NCBI RefSeq assembly: GCF_032854445.1
Contig: NC_088297.1
Coordinates: forward strand, 9,884,163 to 9,948,162
Direction of reading: 5' to 3'
Source: Liolophura sinensis
Taxonomy: Eukaryota; Mollusca; Polyplacophora; Chitonida; Chitonidae
DNA length: 64,000 nucleotides
The notes below the pieces were generated by a model. That model worked only from the letters and a program-made list of their open reading frames with translations. It was not told the origin of the DNA and did no database searches. Positions 27,301 through 42,300 of the stretch are shown here, one piece after another (the stretch's first letter is position 1; each line of letters begins with the position of its first letter). A program made the translations under genes and the position numbers.

Positions 27301-30300
27301 AATCTAAATCTTTATCGTGTATTACCGTATTTCACCTAAAATTTTGGTATGATCAAAATCCTTATAAATTGGCCTTAAAATCACACTTTTGTTGACAACA
27401 CAAGTTTTCCTGATCAAAATTAATCAAACTTCTACGCAGTACTCAAGAATATTTCACTTATACAACAGCAAGACCTTTCCACATACAGCCGGAGAGGAAG
27501 CCAGCATAAGCTGGACTTACAGCAACTCACAGCAACCGCATTGGTAAGAGGCTCCTGGGTCATTACTCTGCGCGCTAACCAACGGAGACACGAAGGCCCC
27601 TTATTTAATTTAAGGTCAGTCCCAAAAGTTCAAACTGTGATAGAGATAATCAGAAACACTTCAGTGTTCATAGTCGATGGTACACAGGTACAAGATATTA
27701 AATGAGACTTGTGTCTCAAATTCTGGAATACATATAATTAAGCCACATCAACCCAAGCCTTAATTATGATTTATTTATTTATTTATTTATTTCATTGGTG
27801 TTTTACGCCGTACTCAAGAATATTTCACTTATACGACGGCGGCCAGCATTATGGTGGGTGGAAACCGGGCACAGCCCGGGGGAAACCCACGACCATCCGC
27901 AGGTTTCTGGCAGACCTTCCACTTACGACCGGAGACTTAATTATGACGGTAAGTGTGTACATGTGTATGCATATTTAGGATTGAACATATGGTCTGTAAC
28001 TTAGTACTGCACACCAAAAGATAATATCACACAGTGTCTCACGGAGGACATTAATTCACACCTAATTTACACCAGATATTAACATCTCCCTGGCATTGAC
28101 AGGCACATACATCTCCCAGAACACGAATCATACCGGTTATACACTTGTCGGCAGCACTTCAAACGCAGACAGATACTGTGTGTCAGACAGGCGGGTGGTT
28201 TGAATGATTTGGATAATTCGGTTGAGGGGTGGTTGTAAGGCTGTTAAAGCCAGCTGCCGTATTGTGCAAAGCCTCGTGGGTTTTGTGCGGTGAACAAAAC
28301 ACAGGGACAGTGACGGATTACAGCTGGGGACAGAGGAACAAGGCCCTACCCTCATCCATCATCACAGATACTGTTTTTATCTCTTCACCCCTAGCTCTTG
28401 TAGCTACTACAGGCACACACAGTTCGATCAGCACCCTGCTGTATGGAACTGTACCAATGTACGTTAATAAAGTCGGAATCACCAACTATAAAAACTTGGC
28501 AACATATTCACCAGTCTAATACAATTGTATCTTCGAATGCCCAGAGCCAACACTGGGCAGTAGTTATTTTAATGCCTAGGTCATTTAATAGACCCTCTTC
28601 CCTTGAACACTAGGCAAAACTAATCATGCAGGTCCTCGTTTTGCCAACACTGGGCAAATGCTGTAAAATCTTAATTATACTTAGAAGTTTAGGCCCTCTT
28701 CTTACCAACAATGGGCAATGCTGTAATCTTAATGCTCAGGACATTAGACCCTCTTCTTACAGACACCCAGGACAATACTAATCTTAATGCTAGGATATTA
28801 GACCCTCTTCTTACCAACACCTAGGACAATGCTAATTTTAATGCTTAGGACATTAGTCCCTCTTCTTACCAACACACAGGACAATGCTAATCTTAATTCT
28901 TAGGACATTAGACCCTCTTCTTACCAACACCCAGCACAATTCTAATCTTAATGCTCAGGACATTAGGCCCTCTTCTTAGAAATACTAAGGACAATGCTAA
29001 TCTGAATGTTTAGGACATTAGACACTCTTCTCACCAACATCCAGTACAATTCTAACCTTAATGCACAGGACATTAGACCCTCTACTTACCAACACTTAGG
29101 ACAATGCTAATCGTAATTCTTAGGACATTAGACCCTCTTCTTGCCAACACTTGGGACAATACTAATCTTAATGCTAGGATTATAGACCCTCTTCTCATCA
29201 ACACCCAAGACAATTCTAATCTTAATGCTCAGGACATTAGTCCCTCTTCTCACCAACACCCAGGACAATTCTAATCTTAATGCTTAGGACATTAGACCCT
29301 CTTCTTACCAACACCCAGGACAATGTTCATCTAATGCTCACGATATTAGACCCTCTTCTTACCAACACTCAGGACAATGCTAATCTTAATGTTTAGGACA
29401 TTGGGTCCTCTTCTTACCAACACAGGGATATGCTGTAATCTTTATGCTTAGGACCTTAGACCCTCTTCTCACCATCACCCAGGACAATGCTAATTTTAAT
29501 GCTTAGGACATTAGACCTTCTTCTCACCAACACTCAGGACAATACTAATCTTAATGCTCAGGACATTAGGCCCTCTTCTTAGAAATACTAAGGACAATGC
29601 TAATCTTAATGTTTAGGACATTAGACACTCTTCTCACCAACATCCAGTACAATTCTAACCTTAATGCTCAGGACATTAGACCCTCTTCTTACCAACACCT
29701 AGGACAATGCTAATTTTAATGCTCAGGACATTAGTCCCTCTTCTTACCAACACACAGGACAATGCTAATCTTAATGCTTAGGACATTAGACCCTCTTCTT
29801 ACCAACACCCAGCACAATGCTAATCTTAATGCTCAGGACATTAGACCCTCTTCTTACAAATACAAAGGACAATGCTAATCTTAATGTTTAGGACATTAGA
29901 CCCTCTTCTCACCAACACCCAGGACAATTCTAATCTTAATGCTCAGGACATTAGACCCTCTTCTTACAAATACTAAGGACAATGCTAATCTTAATGTTTA
30001 GGACATTAGACACTCTTCTCACCAACATCCAGTACAATTCTAACCTTAATGCTCAGGACATTAGACCCTCTATTTACCAACACTTAGGACAATGCTAATC
30101 GTAATTCTTAGGACATTAGACCCTCTTCTTGCCAACACTTGGGACAATACTAATCTTAATGCTCAGGACATCAGACCCTCTTCTTACAGACACCCAAGAC
30201 AATTCTAATCTTAATGCTCAGGACATTAGTCCCTCTTCTCACCAACACCCAGGACAATTCTAATCTTAATGCTCAGGACATTAGACTGTCTTCTTACAAA

Positions 30301-33300
30301 TACTAAGGACAATGCTAATCTTAATGTTTAGGACATTAGACACTCTTCTCACCAACATCCAGTACAATTCTAACCTTAATGCTCAGGACATTAGACCCTC
30401 TACTTACCAACACTTAGGACAATGCTAATTGTAATTCTTAGGACATTAGACCCTCTTCTTGCCAACACTTGGGACAATACTAATCTTAATGCTCAGGACA
30501 TCAGACCCTCTTCTTACAGACACCCAAGACAATTCTAACCTTAATGCTCAGGACATTAGACCCTCTTCTTACCAACACCCAAGACAATTCTACTAACCTT
30601 AATGCTCAGGACATTAGACCCTCTTCTTACCAACACTTAGGACAACGCTAATCGTAATTCTTAGGACATTAGACCCTATTCTTACCAACACTGGGGAATG
30701 CTGTAATCTTAATACTTAGGACATTACCCCCTCTTCTCATCAATACTCAGAACAATGCCAATCTTAATGCTTAGGACATTAGACCCTCTTATTGTATTAA
30801 GTTTTAAATTAGTTTTGAAAAACTAGGCCCAGGATGCTCTTTTTACAAACATTAGTCAATCATAATATTAATGTCTAGGACATTTTATATTCCTCTTTAC
30901 CAATGGTCCTTATATACAGCCAATGTGCTGACTCCTGAAACATATGAAGCTTATCTTTCACCAAAGACCTGGAAAGCTTTCTGAATTGGGGGCAGCCGAA
31001 CCAACAAACTCTGGATTTGATCTCCCAGCCTAACTGATTAAGAGGCAATCCACTGCTGCAAGAAATACGCTTAGCTAACTTAGTCAGTAGGGAGGCGTTG
31101 AAATAATTGAAATTCAAGAGAGGCAATCACAATCAGCTGGAAAGTATCAATGAAACAAATATATAAAGCAATTATTGGGCACAAGTGGGAAATTCAAATC
31201 TAACTGTTTTACTGCTTTTTTTCTATCTTTTTTATCTTTTTTTCTTTCGGTGTTTTTTATATTCACAAATTGTGTTTGAGAATGCCTATGTTACTCATGA
31301 CGAGAAAGCTATATATGCTTATAGGCAGTCTTCAGTACTCATCATTGCGCTCTGGGGGGGTCTCTGTGCAGAGTTTAATTTTCAACGACAAACAGCTAAC
31401 ACAGTGGTACTAAATTCTCTGATAATTAGAACTTTGAAAAATATGCTGTTGCCAAGTCAGCAACTGGATTCTTAATTCCGACTTAATGAACGCTTGGACG
31501 TTTGTTGAATATTTAATTAGAGGTATTTTCTTTCCGGATGAGTTTCGCCAAATGAGCTACATGAGAAAGCCAAGCTGGGTCATGTTGAGCATTAGACCTT
31601 TTTCTTTCTTTGCCGTTTCGTCTTATTTCTCTTTCAGAGTTTTTCATAAAATGGCCACTTTTTTCAGATAGAGTCTAGGTGATTTATTACTGAAGCCATT
31701 GATTGCAGAAGCATATATGTATGGTAGTCATCTGCCAGCCATGAAACCCAGAGTGCAATTGAAACACATGTTATCTGTGGCTTGTACCATTTTGGGGTCA
31801 GCAGATTCTTGAATTATCACCAAAAAATCTTTCCCTCTTGCATGTGAAATGTTACAAGAGAACAAATTGATGAAAGATACATGCAGATTTGATAGAGGCT
31901 CGCTTTTCCTTCTGTGAAAAAAGTGAAGCTTTTCTGCAACAAATTATCGATCTTTGTCATGGGAAGTCTTTCTCAAAATCAGGGGACCAGACACTTGAAT
32001 GAAAAAAAAAAAGGATGGGGCGAATGGGGGAGGTAAAAAATACGTCACAACTATCTCCCTCAAAATTTGCTTGTTTCACTTGATCACTTCAAAACATTAC
32101 TGACTCCAGAGCTCTGTTAATCACCAAAGTCAATATAAATCAAGGAACATACATGTATGTCGTACAAAGCTGAAGTCACATTCTTGAAAATTACCAAAGC
32201 GCTTTACACACAGCTGAGTGTAACCCTACATGAACATACAAAAGAGCTAGTTCAGTGTTCTGAGGTTCTTTGAAAGCTGATATGATATCCTCATGGAAAA
32301 ATTAAGTTTCAGCACCAAAATTAACATTTCATGACATATATTTGCCTTTGAACGTATATACTAATGTTGGGTGAAATTTTAATTCACTTCAAGTTTACCA
32401 TTTAAACAGTTTCTATGGGCTATTGTGCTTCAATCTGCAATGCCAGATATCAGAAATATAAAGCTCGTTTTTGTACAGGGACTTGCAACTACATGTAGAT
32501 GTGGAGAAATTCAATCTATTGGTAACAGACTTATACCACTTTGTGTTTGGTTAATTTCTATCATCTGACTATTAAAGCTGTACGAGTACAATAAATCTTT
32601 GTATATCACTCCAGCTTGGACCTGAAATCTGACAAATACACCTGCACTATCGATCAATAGTGTTTTAACTGAGCAAAACTGTTAATATCTAAATACTTAA
32701 GGTCCAATAATTCAACGAAAGTTCAAAGTTACAGTTGTGTTGTCAGATCAAGGGGTATTACAGCACCTCATTGCGCTGCGGTTCTAAATACTGAATGCGC
32801 AAGGCCTAACATGCAGTTTAATGAGCTGCTGTTTCGTTAGATCCATGTCAAGATTGATGGACGAAGAAATTACAAGCTAGGCCACAACAGAAATGAGAAT
32901 CGAACGTACAGAGTTGAGAAAGAGGGCTTTGTGCCGTAAGCTGTCATCAAGAAGGCACGAATCAATTCCTTCCACGTGTGGTAAGCGCTCATGACCGTTC
33001 AATATTGTGCAGTGACAGACCTCTCAGATGACACTTCAGCACACTGATTAGAGCAGCCAGGGAGTTAATCCATGTTACAATGTACAACGATCTCCTGCTC
33101 AGCATGGCCTCCATCTGTCATATTTACAGGACACCTGAAAACCTATCCTAAACACAGCTAGATTCATTTTCCAAATATAGGCGGGGATAATACATGTATG
33201 ATTATGAATTTAAATTGGCTATACCCTCATTCTTCAACCTTTTTGCACATGAAAGAGCAACTTTCAGAGCAATTTATGCACACTTAGACCTTGTTTTGGG

Positions 33301-36300
33301 AGACAAAACTACATTGGTTGGATTGGCCATTTTCAAGGCTTCACAAAAAGTACAATTTTATCAATGCACACAGAATAATGCCTTCAGAATATTCTTCAAT
33401 AAATACCTTAATTGCAAACATGCGAAAAGGTTGAAAAAATTACAGTATTGTATGCAATCATACCACAGGCATATTTGACATGAACGAAATTATTCTAGCA
33501 TAACTGTTCCAGCCATCACAGTAATATTTATTTTTTTATTTATTTATCTGAATGTTGTTTTACACCCGTACTCAAGAATATTTCACTTACACGATGGCAG
33601 CCAGCATTATGGTGGGAGGAAACCGAGTAGAACCCAGGGGAAATGCACGAACATCCGCAGGCTGCTGCCAGACCTTCCCACGTATGGCTAGTATGAGCTG
33701 GACTTGAATCATAGTAATAATGCAAGCCATGTATGTGGCAACATTCGGAACAAATGACTGACTGGAGACTGCAAAGGACTGGAGTTGGTTAACATACACA
33801 CTACATGTGACAGAACAGATCTCTATACACACCTGTGAAACACTTCGAAAACTAATGCAACACAAACAGCCAGTGGAACTGAAAGCTGTCTATTAAAAAA
33901 GGCTTATCAGTTCACTGAAAAATTTTGCGCTGACCAGCATAATATAGGTCATTACTCACATATGTTATGTTTAATGCAAAATGTTTTTTTTTTGTCTGAA
34001 GTTGAAATAACTTTCACTAACTTTTATGTCAAGCATTTTCAGTGTTTCAGTATATATACTTTATATACATATACCTGAATTCTTTAGGTACTTTTCAACC
34101 ACCTCTACAACCAATATTGTGATACAATCAGAGAGAACTGTGAGGTTAAGAGAAATACATGTAGTTTGTACAGTTCTATGAAGCTTAAATCTTAAAGGAC
34201 ACTAACAAATCATTTTAAGCATCATTTTCTTGATAACTGTTTGCATGAATTCCACGGAAAAAAGTGCCTAAAAGGTTGAAGATTTACAACACACATGTAC
34301 CAGAGGCTTGTTTGCCTGAATTGAACTGAGAAGACTAATGGTCTCCCAGGTGCATGAGGTCCCATGGCGTTGATCAATGGCGTCTATCCAAGCCCACGTA
34401 CAGTGGCTTTATCATTTTGGCACAGCGTTTCTATATGAAGACGTAGCCTTCCTGATGAACTCATTCATAATTTAAAGTTAACATCTTTTTCCGTCTGAAA
34501 TCAGTGTATTATTGCCAACATATTGTTTTTTGGATTATTCCAAAAAAATCAAATAAAGATCCATTATAAATTCCAATTCATACACTTACAAATTTAAAAC
34601 TAGAAAATTAAAAATAATAACTTTGTAAAAAAAGTAGCCTACAAAGTCTACAAAATGCACTACCATAATTCCTAAACCATTTCGCATATGAAAACGCAAC
34701 TTTCAGTGCAATTTATGCACATTTATACTTTGATTTTTAGAAACAACACAGGGCCTCGGTGGCTCAGTTGGTTAGGGCGCTAGCGCAGCGTAATGACCCA
34801 GAAGCCTCTCACCAATGCAGTCGCTATGAGTTCAATTCCAGCTCATGCTGGCTTCCTCTCTGACTGTATGTGGGAAGGTCTTGCAGCAACCTGTGGATGG
34901 TCATGGGATTTCCCTGGTTTCCTCCCACCATAATGTTGGCCGTCGTCGTTTCAGTGACATATTCTTGAGTACAGCGTAAAACACCAATCAAATAAATAAA
35001 TAAACAGCCCTACACTCATTGGATTGGCCAATTTCAGGGCTCCACAAAAAAGTTTTTTTCAGTCTGCACAGAATAGGCTTGAATAAACACCCTGAAAAGG
35101 TTGAAGAATTACAGCACTTTAATTCCGTTAAATGACCTAAAATTTCGCCCATGACCAAGTTGCAGATTTGCCTCATTTTGAGAAATATATATTGATCTTA
35201 ATGTTTCTACGTTTGGGAAAAGGACGATATTCTACTAGAAAAAATGCAACTTTCAGCACAAAAAGAATATTTTCCGACATTTATTTGCCTTTCCACAGCA
35301 CATTTTTGGGACATATTTTATACTTTATACTGTACATGTAACAACATGGTATTGCTGGGTATGTATAGGTGATCTAGACAATTCATCCCCTTCATCGTGG
35401 ACATCCTGTAACCATTACACCACCTGCCATCATGCACCATCACACCTTGTCACCATGGTAATAAGCCCAGGTATAATTCAAGACTTCAATACAGGCTTGT
35501 CACAGCGTCGTGCGGAATCAATAAAGATTAAAGATTTCAAATCTGTATTCTGGGCAGCTTGGGGCTTGCCCGGAGGATTACAGAGATTTTCTGAGATTCA
35601 GATTTTAAGCTACGTGCACCGAGACCTTAATCTTTCATGCATTAATGAACCACAGGCAAACTGCTAATACCTGGACAGAGTTAGATTGCATACTGAACTA
35701 TACAATACAGAGGAACATTATATATACAGTACAGAGGAACATTATATATATACACACACACATATATATATATATACATACAATACACAAAAGTATATAG
35801 AAAAACACAAAGAATTATATTTAATTATATTAGACTACATTAGACTTTAACCATGTCAAATAATTCAACTACATACAACCCACTTAGCAAATTATGATTT
35901 GTAGACATCATACATGCGAAAGCAGCAGCCTCTGCTTTATTTTTCACCTTGCACATCATGTCATGGCAGAGCAATTTACAGGTCCTTACCTTACAATTAA
36001 AACTGATACATTGGTCCTGTCTCATTCTTAAATGTACATGAAATTTTCAAGATTCCCCTAGCAGCTTTCAGTTTGTTCTTCATGTTATGAACCCTGTCTT
36101 TAAACATTGTATTATAATTTTTTATTTGTCAGTGTCTGACCTACATTTTCAACTCTGTGTACATTATAGCCTGCACTGTAATTCAACTGAGTGTTCTCGA
36201 GGCTTTGGTGTTTATGAGTTTAGTGTCACTGTACACAGAGTATACATTCTGGAAATACTGTACTGGTGTTGTAAACATGTTTACAGTCAAATCATCCAGA

Positions 36301-39300
36301 ATTGTCTTTACGTTAGTCTATAAATATGAACGGCGGAGTTGTGAATCTCTCAGTCATTTACTTGAGAGCAGTCATATTTACTGTCATCCACAGATGTTAT
36401 TTTGGAGCTTGTATCTCTCATTGTCTCTTTGTGCGATTACGTACATTTTGTCCCAGTTTACCCTGAAAATGACTTTGTGTATATTTGGAAGGAGAGAAAC
36501 ATACATCGACGGCTCGACATCACGGTCGCTACTGTCAACCCACTGCCCTGAGAAGTTACACATTCACAGACAGTTGAGAAATAACCATCGTCAGCTTGTC
36601 ATTTATTGGACTGTCATCTTTCGATTCAGAGGAATTATTCTTAACTGTGGATTCTATATTTACGCAGACTGACTCACCTTTGGAAGCCAGAATATTCCCT
36701 CTGCATTTGGAAGCCGTCATCAGTAAGAGTACATATTTCTGTAATTGTTTGTATTGTTTTGTATCTTATTGTCAGTTGTCTTATTTGTGTATTTTGTTTA
36801 AATAGATGTACTGAACTTCAATTCAATCGTCTTCATGTTTCTTTGTTTGATCTTGTGTAAGGCCTATTGCCGATCTGAGAGTTAAACAAGCCAGTTGTTT
36901 CTCATCTTCACTCTCCAACATTGAGAAGATGTTGTCACAAGAATTTCTTACAAAGTGAAAATGGAAATGGAAAAGACTTGAACAGCGTGCTGGCACATAA
37001 CATCAGCATAGTGTCCATGCTAGTTTATAATGTCCATGCACCTACCAAGTGAAGAATCTAAGTGCATTTGACAGATTACAAGTCAAAGAAAAAAAAATTA
37101 TACAACAAAAAAAAAAGTAAATGAGCATGTGGTTCCAGATATACACAAATACATGCATACAGTTTACAGTCGTTTTCTTCTCATGCTCATGCACTTCCAT
37201 TTTCTGTTTCTTCTAACTTCAGGATTACGTTGCACATATTTCATGAGGGAGTTCTAATGAGGGGAAATATACCAGCCCTAATGGCAGGTCATAATTCAGC
37301 ACAGTTAAAATGAACTCTTTCTTACCCCCCCCCCCCATCTGTCCTTCATGTTTTTTTCTTATTACCCATTAGAGCAGTGGACATTATCACAGCAGGGTTA
37401 CCCTATATCCCAGACAGATGACATTTATCAAGGGCTTCATTACCTTTCAACACCCGTTACATTTTAGTAAGAACATCAAGACAGGTCAGGCCATCATAGA
37501 CTATATACATATATCTATATATCTATAAATATTTATATTTATACACCCAAATCACTGAGACTATAGTTTGATCACTATACCAAAACTGACTTTGCACATA
37601 TCAGAGTTCATATCTTTTCTTACCATTTTTGGTTTAACTGGATAATTCCTACAAATGTTCATAACAAGTCTGAAATCAGTCTCTCTTAATGCTGAAAATT
37701 AAAATGCATATACTTTTCTCCGTCCTCTCTGGCCGTACGTGGGAAGGTCTGCCAGCAACCTGGGGATGGTCGTGGGTTTCGCCCGTGCTCTGCCTGGTTT
37801 CCACCCACCATAATGCTGGCTGCCGTCGTATAAGTGAAATATTCTTGAGTACGGTGTAAAACACCAATCAAATAAATAAATAAATACATAAATAAATAAC
37901 TTTTCTCCGTGAAATCCACATTGACGCAACAATCTGAGGTAACAACACAAATTCTTTGATGGCATTATTAAAAGAAAAGACAACAAATAATACAGTGTTA
38001 ACATGACTTCACAGAAGAGATGAAAAACTGCCCTAAACCGCCATATTCATTTCGTTTCAACAAGTCTGGTATTACTTTATATGCCCTAAATGACTTAAAA
38101 TTTCGTCCATGACTAAGTTGCTCATTTTTCCAGATTCTGGGTGTTCTATTGACTTTAGACAGGTGTGTTGAGAGGTGTTTGGAAGGTAGAATGATACCCT
38201 ACTGGAAAAATGTAAATTTTAGAACCAAAAGTAATATCTCATGACATTTATTTGCCACCAGAAATATTCTTTTGTGGTCACATTTTTTAGGTCATATAGG
38301 TATCAACCTTTAATGTGGAACTCTTACTAGACCACAGCATATATATATAGGAAGGGCGCTAGATATGTCACTTAGGAAATCAGGCTTTCTATTATCCAAT
38401 TATTTCCAAGTATACCATGGACTTGATAATGCGAACCCCATGACTGTGTTTTTGAATGTTCAATCTGGCAGGGTGCCTATAGATTAATGCGAAATTAACA
38501 TAGGCAGCAGGAAGTGGTCAGTTCCTCCCACTTGACCACACACTAAGACTGGGCAGACATCTTGGGTAGACTTCACAGGGCTAATAAACCAGTCATAATG
38601 CATCTACCTAGGAATCAGGCAGCTGGTCAAGTGGTCTGAGACGCTCACAATTCCAGCCTCAGGCTATAACTGCCCAATGGCCGGACGCAGGATAAGGGGC
38701 TAAATAAGCCAGAAAGCAGTGGTCAGTTCACCTCATTTCCGGACAGGAAAACGACAGGAAAAGTGGAGGTGCTGTCAAGGATATATGGCTGCGGGTGATA
38801 TTCAAGAACTGCTCCGTAAAGGCCAGTGATTTGGGTCAAAGCTGATAATTGCTACCTTAATGCTTTGATCGCGTGGACACTGCACAGACCTTAGGGTAAA
38901 CTTACATCCTATACTTCACCTGAAGTTTGGTACCAGTAAGTAAAAATCAACTTTTAACAGCACTCACATGTAAAAGCCTTAAAACGCAACTTTTGGTGAG
39001 AATACTTAAGTTTTTTGGATTTTCCAATCAAACAAACTTCACAAAAAATGATTAAAATTATAAATTATCAAGGCTGATGAATCAATGAGAATCAAGCAAA
39101 ATGTGTCGCATGAAAAATGCTAAACTAACGGGAAACTGCCATATATATCTAATATACATGGACATTATACACAGTCCTGGTATACAGTTTATTTTTTTAT
39201 TTGATTAGTGTTTTACGCCGTACTCAAGAATATTTCACTTATATAACAGCGGCCAGCATTATGGTGGAAGGAAACTGGGCACAGTTCGGGGGAAACCCAC

Positions 39301-42300
39301 GACCATGTTGATGACAGACCTTCCCACGTACGGCCAGAGAGGAAGACAGCATGAGCTGGACTTGAACTCACAGCGACCATATTGGTGAGAGACTCCTGGG
39401 TCATTACACTGCACTAGTGCGCTAACCAACTGAGCCACGTAGGCCCCAGACAAAATAATTAACACAGGATATAATCAACCAGTTCAAATTCTAGTTATAT
39501 TAAAAAAAAGACTTCAGTGGGGAGATCTATTAGTTCACGTAGAATTTAATACCTCTTTCGTTTCTATGTACATATGAATTGGTTTCTACTGACTTCATGG
39601 GGCTGACACTGAGACAGCCAATTATATTATACAATAAGAAAATAAAGACATCACTGAATGAATTAATTTTTGTATTCCATATTACATCAACATTTTATCT
39701 TCTACAAAAATTGAAATTGTTCTTTTCAAATTTTTTAACACATACATTGTATACATTTCTATACTCAATACATTGAATACTGCAACACTTAGAATATGAG
39801 TGTTCCCTTTCGCTTTGACGGCCTAATATAAATTAAGGATTTTGCGAGAAAGTACATCAAATGCAGAAAATTGTCTCACGTACAATGTACTATCCACGTA
39901 CAAGTAAAACCATTAAAAGAATAAAAAACAGCAGCTTCGATCTCTATGTAATATGAATCCCTAGCTATCTGTGATTTGCTTCAGTCTGGCTCTATGACAT
40001 TACAAGTTTGCACAAGAGTCACGCTTCAAAATTTGAGATTTGTCTTCCAATGATAGATTACAACAGAGCGATGAAATCTGGCAGCCAAACATTCATTATT
40101 TATACAGTATACATGAAAGAACAAGGCTCAGTTTTTGTTCCTGTTTGAACTCCGTGTTCCAGATTAGCCTAATCCCACCTCTAGTCAGTCTGCTATTAAA
40201 TGGAACTAGCACAAGTCCATCTTTCCCCGATGGCTTGGCTTTGTACGCAGAATGGGTCAGCAAAGATCAATAGCCAATCACCTAGATCAAAGGGTCTGGA
40301 TCACATGTGTTCAGAGTGCTGGTGTCTTAGGGAGAGGCTGAGTGGTGAGGGTAGAGATGATAGGGCAGAAAAGGGGCAGATGATATAGGGCAGTAAAGGG
40401 GCAGGCGATATAGGGTAGAAGAGAGGATCATTTAGTTCTGTACTAATCCATTGACACAGTCACATGACCTGAAGCTGATGAAATGGTGCCCTGACAAAAG
40501 GGCTTAAATGCACAGTGAAGAAATTGTTTATTTGGAAAGTGATTGCAGCATTTATGCAAACATCTTTCAGGTTGGTTCTAAGAAATGCCTTTATATCACG
40601 GCACAAACTGAGCTTGAATTATCTGTCACTAAGAAAGCTTTATTTACGTAATGAAGGCAGAATTTGTCAGAGACTTTTGGCTGGGTGGACATTAACTAAA
40701 GTTTTATTCATGTAAGTTAATAAAGAATGAGGAAGTTTTCAAAAAGCAAATGAACCTTACCAGTTGAAGCATGAAGCAAGATTTTACAGAATAAGGGCAA
40801 AATTTGTTCAAACATCTTTCACATACATAGATTTTATGCAGGGGCGCATTAAGTAAAGTTTTAATAACAAAGAATGAGGACAAAGTTTGTCTCAACAGAT
40901 TCAAATACTGAATGGGTTGTAATAATGTCATTACAAGAAAGTCTGTACAAAATTGGGACAATTTTACAATTCTCAATAAATATTTCATGTCAGGACATTA
41001 ACTAAGTTTTATGTTAATTATTAAAGAATCAGGGGGAAATCTGTTTCACCATTATTAAAAAGTTATCAGAATATAATCACGTTATTACAAAATGACAATA
41101 AAATTTCTTTGCATACAATTAAAAACGTACAGTATAATTCAGATTCCAATACCTTTCAGAGTTTTAAGGCAAAGGCTTTGTTGTCCCACTAAATAAGTTT
41201 TTAAGTTTTCACAGAATTAGATCAAAATTTGTCCAAACATCTTCCATATTCTGGGCGAGGACTAACTGTCATGACATTCACAAAAGTTATTTCCAAACTG
41301 ATGGCAACATGTTTCTCATCTGTTAGATTAAGATTTCATGCCACAACACCAGCCAAACTGAACAGCTGAATGCGAACAAAATTTATCTCATCTTTAGCAT
41401 TTTATTGTGAACACATCGCGCCAGAGCCACAATCATTTATTGATTCAATCAAAACACCAGCCAATTAAACTGTTAATATTATTAAACTATTCTGCCATTA
41501 GAGGAAAATGTGAACAATGTAGACAGAACCTGGGCAAACACTTCAGTTATGTCATGACACTTCTAATAGTTTAATGAGTCAATAAACTAGCTATCCATGC
41601 TTTTGCAGTAATGTCTGAGCTGATTACTGAGCACTGAACCAATCATCAGCTCACTCTTTAGTCATGTGACTAGGATACTGGAAGTGAAAACTAAGCAAAT
41701 TTAACCCAGGCAAGATAGGCTGTGAAGAAGATTTTAGCACAAATAATGAAAAATATAGCTTTTATGTAATTCTTTCTGGAAAAGTGCCTAGCCTTCAAAT
41801 ATGAAAGGCCCAATGTTTTGTAGTACTGTAAACTTTATAAATTGGCAAAAATCAGCAATTTGCCCACTTAGCTTCATATTGTTTATTGCTTCCTGCTCTT
41901 GCGCAGCACCCGTATGCTGGAAGCTATGCATTCATAAGGACATGAAGGCTAAATTTGCCATAAAATGGTTCAGACATCAACAGAGTCTTATCTGAGTCAA
42001 TAGATATAAGTTATTAGTCAAAAAATGCACTTATTCCACTGATATCTTTCATAAAAAGGCTATTTTATCTGCAGGTGAAGTGTTATTACCTAATGAGGGT
42101 GCTGTTTGTCCCCCTTAGATTTACAGCAAGACACTGTCAAGACACCAAGAGAGTTTCAGCAATCAACTAAATCATTAAGAATACAGAAGGCATGGATTGT
42201 CCATATATTTTATAAATCTGAAGTGAATTAAGACACAACATGTGTGTATGTGTGTGTCTGGATACCCATCAACTTGAGGTCACCCATAGATACAATTTTG

